A stretch of DNA of 33,356 nt, taken from an uncultured Bacteroidales bacterium (GTDB taxonomy: Bacteria > Bacteroidota > Bacteroidia > Bacteroidales > Paludibacteraceae). The notes under the pieces are model-generated. The model did no database searches. It saw only the letters and a list, made by a program, of their open reading frames with translations, and was not told the origin of the DNA. The stretch is taken from NCBI GenBank assembly GCA_937907165.1, contig CALCUH010000071.1, positions 1-33,356 on the forward strand, written 5' to 3'. A program made the position numbers and the translations under genes. Shown in pieces: positions 20,538-29,400 of the stretch (the stretch's first letter is position 1; each line of letters starts with the position of its first letter).

Positions 20538-23500
20538 ATGGTTCTATTTTTCAAAAAAGCGGATGCAGGCTATTTAGCTGTTGATGCGGACCAAAAGTTT
20601 GACGCCCAAGACATCGAGAAGTTGACATGGCTCTTCTCTGGTGCTGAGTTTGTCGATGAGAAAAATATCGCAGGGTGGTTTATCGGCCCTCGTCGTGAAA
20701 TGATCACTCCGTGGAGTACCAATGCGGTGGAGATTACCCAGAACATGGCTTTGAAGGGTATCCGCCGTATCGAGGAATACTTCGCTTGCAAGGGGAAGGA
20801 TTCAGAGCATGATCCGATGTTGCAACGTGTCTATGACGGTTTGGACCAAACGATTTTTACGGTCGACAAAAAGCCGGATCCGATTGTCTACATCGAGGAT
20901 TTGGCTGCCTATAACCAACAAGAGGGCTTGGCTTTGAGCCAGCAGGAGATGGATTATCTCAACAGCGTCAGCGAGAAGATAGGACGTAAGTTGACTGATA
21001 GCGAGGTCTTCGGTTTCTCTCAGGTGAATTCAGAGCACTGCCGCCACAAGATTTTCGGCGGTTTGTTCATCATCGACGGTGAGGAGAAGGAGTCTTCCTT
21101 GTTCCAATTGATTAAGAAAACTTCTGCCGAGAATCCTAACAAGATTATTTCGGCTTATAAGGATAACGTCGCATTTAATGATGGCCCGGAAATCGAACAA
21201 TTCGCTCCGGCAAGTGGCGACAAGCCTGATTTCTTCGAGGTGAAGAAGATTAAGTCTGTCATCTCCCTCAAAGCTGAGACGCACAACTTCCCTACGACGG
21301 TGGAGCCGTTCAACGGTGCCGCTACGGGTACGGGTGGTGAAATCCGCGACCGTCTCGGCGGTGGTAAGGCGAGCTTGCCTATCGCGGGTACCGCTGTTTA
21401 TATGACTTCTTACCCTCGCACGGCGCAAGGTCGTCATTGGGAGGATGTTTTGGATCCTCGTAAGTGGTTGTACCAGACACCAGAGCAAATATTGATCAAG
21501 GCTTCTAACGGTGCCAGCGACTTCGGAAATAAGTTCGGTCAGCCGCTTATCTGCGGTTCGTTGCTTACTTACGAACATGCCGAGAATAATAAGAAGTATG
21601 CTTACGATAAGGTGATCATGCTTGCGGGCGGTGTCGGTTTCGCTAAGCAGAAGGATAGCTTGAAGGGTGATCCTGAGCCGGGTGAGAAAGTGGTTGTGAT
21701 GGGTGGTGATAACTACCGTATCGGTATGGGCGGCGGCGCCGTCTCTTCCGTGGATACGGGTCAATACGCCAACGCTATCGAACTCAACGCCGTGCAACGC
21801 GCTAATCCTGAGATGCAGAAGCGTGTCTCTAACGTGATTCGTACATTGGCTGAGTCTGATAACAATCCGATCGTTTCCATCCACGACCATGGTGCCGGCG
21901 GTCACTTGAACTGCTTGTCTGAATTGGTGGAGGCTACGGGTGGAAAGATCGATATGGATAAGTTGCCTATCGGTGACCCTACTTTGTCTGATAAGGAGAT
22001 TATAGGAAACGAGAGCCAGGAACGTATGGGCTTCCTCGTTAAGGAGAAGGATATCGATTTGATTAATCGTATCGCTGACCGTGAGCGTGCACCTATGTAT
22101 GTGGTGGGTGAGACGACGAACGATATGCAGTTCGTATTCCGTCGCGCTAACGGTGACGAGCCTATCAACCTCCGTCTGGATTACATGATCGGTAAGCCGC
22201 CTCGTACGGTCATCACCGACAACACGGTCGTTGAGAAGTTCGAGGCCGTTAAGACGAATGATAAGGATATCCAAAAGTATATCAATGACGTGCTCCAATT
22301 GGAGTCTGTCGCTTGTAAGGATTGGTTGACCAATAAGGTGGACCGTTCCGTGACGGGTAAAATCGCTCGTCAACAGTGTGCGGGTGAGCTTCAGTTGCCT
22401 TTGGCTGACTTGGGTGCTGTCGCTTTGGATTATAGGGGTAAGAGCGGTATCGCTACCTCTATCGGTCATGCGCCTGCCGCTGCATTGGTCGACCCTGCCG
22501 CAGGTTCCGTATTGTCTATCGCTGAGGCGTTGACGAATATCGTTTGGGCTCCGTTGGCGGATGGTTTGAAGAGCGTCTCTTTGAGCGCCAACTGGATGTG
22601 GCCTTGCAAGAACCCGGGTGAGGATGCTCGCTTGTATAAGGCTGTTGAGGCTTGTAGCGATTTCGCTTGCAATTTGGGCGTTAATATCCCGACGGGTAAG
22701 GATTCTCTCTCCATGACTGAAAAATATGGTCAGGATAAGGTGTTCTCTCCTGGTACGGTGATTATCTCTGCGGGTGCTGAAGTTTCTGATATCCGCCGTA
22801 TTGTGACGCCTGTCTTGGTGGATAAGAAGGATTCTTATATCTATCATATCGATTTCTCTTTCGACGCTTTGAATCTTGGCGGTTCCGCTTTGGCGGCTAC
22901 CTTGAACAAGGTGGGCGAATCTGTTCCTACCGTGAAGGACGCTGAATACTTCGTTGACGCGTTCGAGGCTGTCCAGACTTTGGTGAACAAAAACTTGATT
23001 CTCGCGGGGCATGATATCTCCGAAGGTGGTATGATCACCGCTTTGTTGGAGATGTGCTTCGCTAATACGAAGGGTGGTCTGAAGGTGAATTTGAAGGATA
23101 TCGCTGAGGAGAGCTTGACGAAGATTCTCTTCTCTGAGAACCCTGGTGTCTTGATTCAGGTGGATCGTAAGTCTGAGGTGGAGAAGATTCTTCATGATGC
23201 GGGCGTCGGTTTCGCTATGATTGCTAAATTGACCGACGAGCGTACTATTGTTGTTGAGAAGGGTGCTCAGAAAGAGGTGTTCGATATCGACGCTTTGCGT
23301 GATGTTTGGTACAAATCTTCTTACTTGTTGGATCGCAGACAGAGCGGCGAGGCTTGCGCTAAGGAGCGTTACGAGAACTATAAGAAACAACCGCTCCAGT
23401 TCAAGTTCGACGAGATGTTCTCCGGAAAACTTGGTAACATGGGCTTGACCGCCGATCGCAAGAAGCGTTCCGGAATCAAGGCTGCCATCATCCGTGAGAA

Positions 23501-24227
23501 GGGTACGAACGGTGAACGTGAGATGGCTTACTCTTTGTATCTTGCTGGATTCGACGTGAAGGATGTCCACATGACCGACTTGACTTCTGGTCGTGAGACT
23601 TTGGAGGACGTGAACATGATCGTCTTCTGCGGTGGTTTCTCTAACTCCGACGTGCTTGGCTCTGCTAAGGGTTGGGCTGGCGGTTTCCGCTACAGCGAGA
23701 AGGCGAAAGAGTCTTTGAAGAAGTTCTACGCTCGTGAGGATACTTTGAGCTTGGGTATCTGCAACGGTTGCCAGTTGATGGCTGAGTTGGAGTTGCTCTA
23801 TCCTGAACATGAGAAGAAACATAAGATGTTGCACAATAACTCCCATAAGTTCGAATCTAACTTTATCGGCTTGACGATTCCTGAGAACGATTCCGTGATG
23901 TTCGGTTCGTTGTCCGGCTGCAAGTTGGGTGTTTGGGTGGCTCACGGAGAGGGCAAGTTCGACTTCCCTTACGCAGAGAAGGAGTACAACGTAATCGCTA
24001 AGTACACTTACGAGGGTTACCCTGCAAATCCTAACGGTTCTATGTACAACGTGGCTGGTGTTTGCTCTAAGGATGGTCGCCACTTGGCTATGATGCCTCA
24101 CTTGGAGCGTGCCATCTTCCCTTGGCAATGGGCTTACTACCCTGAGGATCGCAAGGCTACTGACGAGGTGACTCCTTGGTTGGAGGCGTTTGTGAACGCA
24201 AGAAAATGGATTGAGAACAGAAAATAA
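20538..24227 (+). CDS. purL: Phosphoribosylformylglycinamidine synthase (large PurL)
   Basis: A 1229-residue single-chain FGAM synthase that converts FGAR, glutamine and ATP to FGAM in purine synthesis. Landmarks are VNSEHCRHKIF, KAETHNFPTTVEPFNGAATGTGGEIRD (synthetase active site), HDHGAGGHLNCLSELVEA, GKDSLSM and NPGVLIQV. The C-terminal glutamine amidotransferase domain has nucleophile Cys1075 in LGICNGCQL and His1188/Glu1190 in MMPHLERAIFPW. The length is that of the fused proteobacterial and Bacteroidetes form. Codon use is strikingly biased (GGT, AAG, GCT, CGT), more so than neighbouring genes, which fits high expression. It stands alone under its own promoter. REP-like repeats begin about 30 bp after the stop. 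Confidence 0.97.
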   Translation: MVLFFKKADAGYLAVDADQKFDAQDIEKLTWLFSGAEFVDEKNIAGWFIGPRREMITPWSTNAVEITQNMALKGIRRIEEYFACKGKDSEHDPMLQRVYDGLDQTIFTVDKKPDPIVYIEDLAAYNQQEGLALSQQEMDYLNSVSEKIGRKLTDSEVFGFSQVNSEHCRHKIFGGLFIIDGEEKESSLFQLIKKTSAENPNKIISAYKDNVAFNDGPEIEQFAPASGDKPDFFEVKKIKSVISLKAETHNFPTTVEPFNGAATGTGGEIRDRLGGGKASLPIAGTAVYMTSYPRTAQGRHWEDVLDPRKWLYQTPEQILIKASNGASDFGNKFGQPLICGSLLTYEHAENNKKYAYDKVIMLAGGVGFAKQKDSLKGDPEPGEKVVVMGGDNYRIGMGGGAVSSVDTGQYANAIELNAVQRANPEMQKRVSNVIRTLAESDNNPIVSIHDHGAGGHLNCLSELVEATGGKIDMDKLPIGDPTLSDKEIIGNESQERMGFLVKEKDIDLINRIADRERAPMYVVGETTNDMQFVFRRANGDEPINLRLDYMIGKPPRTVITDNTVVEKFEAVKTNDKDIQKYINDVLQLESVACKDWLTNKVDRSVTGKIARQQCAGELQLPLADLGAVALDYRGKSGIATSIGHAPAAALVDPAAGSVLSIAEALTNIVWAPLADGLKSVSLSANWMWPCKNPGEDARLYKAVEACSDFACNLGVNIPTGKDSLSMTEKYGQDKVFSPGTVIISAGAEVSDIRRIVTPVLVDKKDSYIYHIDFSFDALNLGGSALAATLNKVGESVPTVKDAEYFVDAFEAVQTLVNKNLILAGHDISEGGMITALLEMCFANTKGGLKVNLKDIAEESLTKILFSENPGVLIQVDRKSEVEKILHDAGVGFAMIAKLTDERTIVVEKGAQKEVFDIDALRDVWYKSSYLLDRRQSGEACAKERYENYKKQPLQFKFDEMFSGKLGNMGLTADRKKRSGIKAAIIREKGTNGEREMAYSLYLAGFDVKDVHMTDLTSGRETLEDVNMIVFCGGFSNSDVLGSAKGWAGGFRYSEKAKESLKKFYAREDTLSLGICNGCQLMAELELLYPEHEKKHKMLHNNSHKFESNFIGLTIPENDSVMFGSLSGCKLGVWVAHGEGKFDFPYAEKEYNVIAKYTYEGYPANPNGSMYNVAGVCSKDGRHLAMMPHLERAIFPWQWAYYPEDRKATDEVTPWLEAFVNARKWIENRK

Positions 24228-24260
24228 ATCGATTCGTTTTTATATTGATAATGATTTGTG

Positions 24261-24302
24261 GAGACGCACGCCGTGGAGAGACGCCCGGTCGTGCGTCTCT
24301 CC
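24261..24302. repeat. REP-like palindromes downstream of purL
   Basis: A partial unit GAGACGCACGCCGTG (24261-24275) is followed by a full hairpin with GGAGAGACGC/GCGTCTCTCC arms (24275-24302). The sequence is related to the palindromes at 24634 and 25149. Confidence 0.7.
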
Positions 24303-24381
24303 GTTATATACCTAGCGGTCGGGAGATTGGTCGTTGAGACGCCCGGTCGTGCGTCTTTACGTTATATACCTAGCGGTTGGG
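24278..24381. repeat. 46-bp direct repeat pair carrying REP arms
   Basis: Units 24278-24323 and 24336-24381 share 43 of 46 bases. Each has a GAGACGC/GCGTCTC-type hairpin followed by CGTTATATACCTAGCGGT, and they are separated by 12 bp. Tandem REP units beside a RAYT gene fit a transposed or amplified element. Confidence 0.7.
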
Positions 24382-24386
24382 GCGCC

Positions 24387-24941
24387 CTATCCCCAATTTT
24401 TAGGGTTGTTGGAAATATATTCTGAAATTCGATGGTATTCGATCGAGTTGCGAATTATGTGGTCATGATAATTGGCCTGCCATAATGGATTGTCCCTGTT
24501 GAATTTTTTCGTTGCTTGATTGTTTTTGTCTATCCAATCGTCGATTTGCCGAATGGCTGATGATTTAAACGCTGCCACAAATGACGAAATTGATTTGGGA
24601 CGTCGTTCTAAAATTAATTGTTTGTTCGTTGTCGAGACGCACGGCCGTGCGTCTCTTCTGCAATTGGAATTGTCCAATATGATGATGGCATGCAAATGGT
24701 TGGGCATCAATATGAAATTGCCCATAAATAATTCGTCACGGATTTCGAATGATTTAAAGAATTCATTGTGAACGATTTTCCCGATATCGTTTAGAATCAT
24801 TTTTCCGTCCTTGATTTCACCGAATAGATGGCGGCGACCATGTGTGACAATGGTAATGAAATATGCGCCATTTCTAGCATAATCCCACCCACGCAAACGG
24901 TTGGATGGTATTCTGTATTTGTTCATAAACAATTCAGACAT
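24387..24941 (-). CDS. REP-associated tyrosine transposase (RAYT, Y1 family)
   Basis: A 184-residue single-strand-acting transposase of the IS200-like Y1 superfamily. The start NRLRGWDYARNGAYFITIVTHGR is typical. The HUH metal site is His82-Leu83-His84 in LMPNHLHAIIIL, and the likely catalytic Tyr175 lies in SEYISNNPKNW. RAYTs are domesticated enzymes thought to recognise and spread REP palindromes; REP-like elements lie on both sides and one lies inside the gene, encoding residues RRDARPCVS (95-103) in the loop after the HUH strand. The reading frame is intact. An ATG at codon 6 is an alternative start. A -7 box precedes it, with the tandem array just upstream of that. Confidence 0.88.
   Translation of the reverse strand: MSELFMNKYRIPSNRLRGWDYARNGAYFITIVTHGRRHLFGEIKDGKMILNDIGKIVHNEFFKSFEIRDELFMGNFILMPNHLHAIIILDNSNCRRDARPCVSTTNKQLILERRPKSISSFVAAFKSSAIRQIDDWIDKNNQATKKFNRDNPLWQANYHDHIIRNSIEYHRISEYISNNPKNWG
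24634..24655. repeat. Perfect 22-bp REP-like palindrome inside the RAYT gene
   Basis: GAGACGCACGG joined to its exact reverse complement, in phase with the RAYT frame and encoding part of RRDARPCVS. The core is identical to that of the palindrome at 25149-25172. Confidence 0.85.
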
Positions 24942-24961
24942 GATTTTTTCAATTATTAATG

Positions 24962-24969
24962 CAAACGTA
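24962..24969 (-). promoter_or_regulatory. -7 box of the RAYT gene
   Basis: TACGTTTG on the minus strand, about 20 bp upstream of the ATG at 24941. The -33 position falls at the edge of the tandem array (24989 on), so array length or sequence could affect the promoter. Confidence 0.4.
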
Positions 24970-24988
24970 ATTATTAATGGTTGGTTAC

Positions 24989-25148
24989 CGTATATCGGTT
25001 GATGGGACGTATATATCGGTTGATGGGACGTATATATCGGTTGATGGAACGTATATCGGTTGATGGGACGTATATATCGGTTGATGGAACGTATATATCG
25101 GTTGATGGGACGTATATCGGTTGATGAAACGTATATCGGTTGATGGGG
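24989..25148. repeat. Eight-unit 19/21-bp tandem repeat
   Basis: Units of CGTATATCGGTTGATGGGA (19 bp) or the same with one extra TA (21 bp) start at 24989, 25008, 25029, 25050, 25069, 25090, 25111 and 25130. Only the last bases vary (GGA, GAA, AAA, GGG). The lengths run 19, 21, 21, 19, 21, 21, 19, 19. The array ends exactly where the palindrome at 25149 begins. It has no spacers and no coding sense. Confidence 0.92.
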
Positions 25149-25172
25149 AGAGACGCACGGCCGTGCGTCTCT
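25149..25172. repeat. Perfect 24-bp REP-like palindrome
   Basis: AGAGACGCACGG joined to its exact reverse complement, sandwiched without gaps between the tandem array and the simple repeat. Same core as the palindrome inside the RAYT gene. Confidence 0.85.
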
Positions 25173-25173
25173 A

Positions 25174-25250
25174 CGTTCGTCCGTTCCCGTTCCCGTTCCC
25201 GTTCCCGTTTGTCCGTTCGTTCGTCCGTCCGTTCCCGTTCATTCGTCCGT
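25174..25250. repeat. CCGTTC/CGTC simple-sequence tract
   Basis: CGTTCGTCCGTTCCCGTTCC and onward: four or more consecutive CCGTTC hexamers, then mixed CGTTCGTC and CGTCC units, ending two bases from the stop codon of the CDF gene. Likely prone to slippage; it lies just outside coding sequence. Confidence 0.8.
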
Positions 25251-25251
25251 A

Positions 25252-26163
25252 TCATTCCGAATCATCGTCCGGTTCCACATGGATGGATGTCTGTAAATCC
25301 TCACCGAATTTTTCACGCAGGGCGCGTTCCACGTTGGTTGAGATGTTGTGCGCCTCCACGATGGTGATGGTGGGCGATACGACGATGTGGGCGTCCACGA
25401 TGATGCTCGCCCCGTTTCGTCTTGTTTTCAGGTCATGAACGCCTTCCACACCCTCCACGCCTGAAGCGATGTCGATCATCTCCTTTTGCATCTCTTCCGG
25501 CAACGCTACTTCCAGCAACTCTTTGAGCGAAGGAATGCCCATTTTTATGGCGGTCACGAAGATGGCCACACTGATGCCGCAGCAGACGATTGGGTCTAAT
25601 ATCACCCAATCCTCACCGAGCAGGATGGCGCCTCCGATGCCGAGCGCCGATCCGATGGAGGAGAATGCGTCCGTCCGATGGTGCCATGCGTTCGCTACGA
25701 CGACTGGGCTGGAGACCTTGCGTCCTACCTTGGCGGTGTATTGGTAGAGCGCCTCTTTGGAGATGATGGATATCAGCGCCGCCCAAAGTGCGATGACGCC
25801 TGGTGTCTCTATGGGTTCTCCTTCTATGCTTTTGCGGATGGTCGCGATGCCCGAGACGCACATCTTAACCGCCACGAAGACTAATAAGATGCTGATGAGG
25901 AGCGTCGCCAACGTCTCGTATTTCCCATGCCCGTAGTGGTGGTCCACATCTTTCCCCTTTGAAGAAATTTTCACGCATACCATCACGACGATGTCCGACA
26001 CGAAGTCGCTCAACGAGTGGATACCATCGGCCAACATGGCGGCACTATTGCCTATGATTCCGGCTGCGATTTTCCCGCTAGTCAGGAGCATGTTGACGAA
26101 CGACCCGATGAGGGTGACGCACATGATCTTTTTTTCTCTGATTTGTTGAGACGATTCCTCCAT
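25252..26163 (-). CDS. Cation diffusion facilitator (CDF) metal transporter
   Basis: A 303-residue inner-membrane metal/proton antiporter. Both halves of the transport site follow HxxxD: His49/Asp53 in ADGIHSLSDFVSD, and HHRTD in VVVANAWHHRTDAFSSIGSALG, a pattern commonly linked to zinc export. A cytosolic His-Gly stretch (DVDHHYGHGKYET) links the membrane segments. A C-terminal cytoplasmic domain (LPEEMQKEMIDIASGVEGVEGVHDLKTRR, then IVVDAHIVVSPTITIVEAH) is the dimerising, metal-sensing fold. Length and order are normal. A -7 box is present upstream. Its 3' end abuts a simple-repeat tract. Metal specificity is not certain. Confidence 0.92.
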   Translation of the reverse strand: MEESSQQIREKKIMCVTLIGSFVNMLLTSGKIAAGIIGNSAAMLADGIHSLSDFVSDIVVMVCVKISSKGKDVDHHYGHGKYETLATLLISILLVFVAVKMCVSGIATIRKSIEGEPIETPGVIALWAALISIISKEALYQYTAKVGRKVSSPVVVANAWHHRTDAFSSIGSALGIGGAILLGEDWVILDPIVCCGISVAIFVTAIKMGIPSLKELLEVALPEEMQKEMIDIASGVEGVEGVHDLKTRRNGASIIVDAHIVVSPTITIVEAHNISTNVERALREKFGEDLQTSIHVEPDDDSE

Positions 26164-26185
26164 CTTATATGTTGTTGATTCTTTA

Positions 26186-26193
26186 CAAATTTA
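26186..26193 (-). promoter_or_regulatory. -7 box of the CDF gene
   Basis: TAAATTTG on the minus strand, about 23 bp upstream of the ATG; no good -33 box. Confidence 0.4.
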
Positions 26194-26312
26194 GATATTT
26201 TATGATATAAAAGCATCAGAATCTACTGATTTAACAAAGAAATTTTATTCGATAAAATGGGGAAATGAATTGATATTGTGATAAATAACGGAATGTAAAA
26301 TCGATTATTCCC

Positions 26313-26342
26313 TTTGCGGAAATGAATTTATTATTATTTTTG
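26313..26342 (+). promoter_or_regulatory. Promoter of the GH8-like gene
   Basis: TTTG (26313-26316), 18 nt, TATTTTTG (26335-26342), about 70 bp before the ATG. Confidence 0.55.
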
Positions 26343-26414
26343 TATTTTAAATCAATAACGTGTGATGGTAATATTTTCCGAAATTTTTGCTGTCAGTCTT
26401 AATGTTTTAAATTA

Positions 26415-29400
26415 ATGAAGATTCAAAAGCTAGCATTTGTTTTGTTGGGATCAGCACTCTTGTCAGCGAGTGCTTTTGCGGAAGAAGCAGTCCCAGCTTC
26501 TTCGTTTGTCAACATAAAGATCAATTCGGGGGATCCGGCCTATCCGTTCCCACAGTTCCAGGAGTACAAGGGAGGCGGAAAGAGCCTTGCGAAGTATAAT
26601 GCGGAGGGTGTGACGCATGCCGACATGGAGAAGACGATGCGCGAGGCTTACGAGATTATGTCTCACCGTTGCCGCTACGAGAAGACGGAACAGAGCGGTG
26701 TGAAGTACATCACGTTTAACAACGAGAAGGGTCATCCCGATCTTACTGGTGGTATGGGCATATTTGTGACGGAAGGTGATGGTTACATGCTTTTGGCATC
26801 CGCTATTTTCGCCGACCAACCGACTTTCAACGGCTTGTGGATGTGGATTCATGATAACCGTATGTCTGACGTGAAGCGGTACTCGGATGGAGAGTGGCTT
26901 CGCAAGGGGAAAAATCGTGGCAATTTGGCGGGATGGAGCGCTTTGCCTGATAGTGATGAAGAGATAGTTTCTTCTGCGACGGATGGAGACAACGACATCG
27001 CCATGGCGTTGCTGATTGCCTACAAGCAGTGGGGCGAGTTCATGCGTCAGGACGGGGAAATCGTGAAGGACTTCGAGGGTAATCCGATCTCCTACAAGCA
27101 GATTGCGGAGGATTATGTCAAGGCGTTGGTGGATACAGTAAAAATAGATATTCCAAATCCGGATGGTTCAATCTATCATGCAGGTTATTTGAGTGGAGAT
27201 ATTGGCGTTGACGGCTATCCGAAATATGGGAACAAAGGGGGCGAGTTGACCAAATGGAGAGGAACTCAGACTTTAAATGATCAGTTGAGAGAGTGTGTAT
27301 ATGTGGGTACGGGGAGTGACGTCCATACCTGCGCCGATTACAATGCGCCGTCCTATTACACGGAGTTCGCCGATTGGTTGGAGAATGGGGACGGAAACGG
27401 AACGGAGTGGGAAATCTCCCAGTTCAAGCGCGGCGCCGCATCCAGCAACTGGTTGAACAAGCAGGCGTATGATCAGGGATTGATACCTTCTATCGGAAGG
27501 GTTTCCATGAAGAATGACACGATGGTGACATTCGAAGCGTTCGGTGATGGAGAGGATTTCCGTTATCCGTGGCGCCACATGTTGGACTATCTGTGGCATG
27601 GAGACGCTTCCGACGGTTGGGATCCTATTGCCCATGCGGTTATCAAGGGAGAGAAGAATACCTCCGAATATGATATGGCGATCCGTTATGCGGAGTTGCT
27701 GAAGAATCCGAGCGAAGGGGGAACGCTTATCTGTAAACAGATGGGGGCGGCTCCAGAACCGGACGAAATCAATCTTTCTGGTATCTGTCAGGTTCCACAT
27801 TCATGGGATTTGAGAGGAGAGGTTCAAGCGCCATATCGTACTGTTTTATCTTTAGGAGCGGGATCCCCTGCGGCTGTCATCTCCGGAGACGTCGATTTGG
27901 TGGCGGATCTCTACCGTCAGTGTGAAACCACGTGGGATGATCAGGATTATTATGAAGGGGACGATGCCTATCTTCGTTATTTGGGAAGCACACCCAAATA
28001 TTTCCATGGTTGGTTCCGCACGTTAGGCATGTTGGTCGCTTCGGGAAATATGATGGCGCCGTCGGAGATGGAGAGCCGCGCGAACGTGAAGGTCTACATG
28101 TCGGTCGACAAGACCTACGCCTACGAGGGCGACAAGGTGACTTACGGCGTTCAGTGCAGGAACTACGGTAGCAAGGCTGCCGAAAACTTGGTCGTCACGA
28201 CACCGCTGGATCCCGACTATAAGTTCGTGAGCGCCACGAAGGGCGGCAGCTATGACGCCGCCAGCCATGCCGTGACGTGGAAGATCGCATCGTTGCCGGG
28301 CTTCAAGACGGGCGCTCTTGATGCGACCATCGACTCGCTCTCTTTTACGGTCAAGGTGTCCGACACGCAGAACAAGCTTGTAGGTCTGACCACCACGGTG
28401 AAGGGCTCGAACTTCGAGACATGGGAGAGCAACGAGTATCCGAATAACGCCACCTACACGATGGAACGTAACTTAGTGGATATTCTGAAGAGCACGAACA
28501 GATTGGAGAAGTTGACCGATGTGGAGAGCGCTTCCGAGGGTGACACGATAGCGGTCACGCTCCGTTTCACCAACGATACGTCGACTTGCCTGACGGGAGG
28601 TCGTGATCATGTGAATGTCTCATTCGGATATCAAAGCCTTGACGATTATGCAGCGGACTTGGAATTCCGCTTCTGGAATGACGCGTACGAGGCATATATC
28701 GATTTGAGCAATTATCGCATCTCCTATTTCTTGTATGACACGATGCCTCAGTTCGATGAATCAAACTACACTCCGTATTTGGGAAAATGTGGAACTTATT
28801 TTGGTGGAGGGAGCAACGAACGAGGGGATTTGTCTGTTGACAGTATCGTAATGATAGGGGAGTCCTTGTCGGAGGGAAGTTCCGAGGCGGGGAAATGGAA
28901 CCAGCGAATAATGTTGAGATACAGGAACTTGATGGCTCCGACGTCTAAAATGGGGCTTTATTGTCATAAGGGTGTGAAGAGCGAATTTTATATGGCATTT
29001 AGGAAGTCGAATAGGTACGATGTCCCTATCGAGGATTGGTCATTGGATCCACAGGTCAAGGTGTCCACTGTGCCAAATAAATTCACTTTGGTATCCCCAA
29101 GTTGGGCGGCGAATGATGGCGAGGGCTATTCTGTGGACAGATACTTGCGTAACCAGTGTTCGGACTATCCGGAGACAACCACTTCGAGAATACTCGTCGA
29201 GGAGTGGGACGGCTACACTTGGCGTAAGATCTTAGGCTCCTCTCCTGTGACGGGAATGAATTATACTGACGTGACGATAACGGATACCTTGTCGAAATAC
29301 TTGGAGTTCTGTGGCGTTGCCGACAGTGCGAACTGTCAGGTGAAGATGACGGATGGCGTGCTGAACGTTACCGCTCCATCGCTGAAGGTGGGCGAGACCA

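Noticed and set aside
21030..24128. Antisense open frame of about 1030 codons opposite purL
   Set aside because: It mirrors the strongly biased codons of purL, shows no domain, signal or promoter, and is Leu/Arg/His/Thr-rich as expected of a shadow frame.
24989..25148. Possible CRISPR array
   Set aside because: Units are contiguous 19/21-bp repeats with no spacers, and no cas genes are present.
24974..25255. Open frame across the tandem repeats and palindrome
   Set aside because: Its translation is only repeated Arg-Glu and Tyr-Ile/Pro motifs made by the repeats themselves; no start context or conservation.
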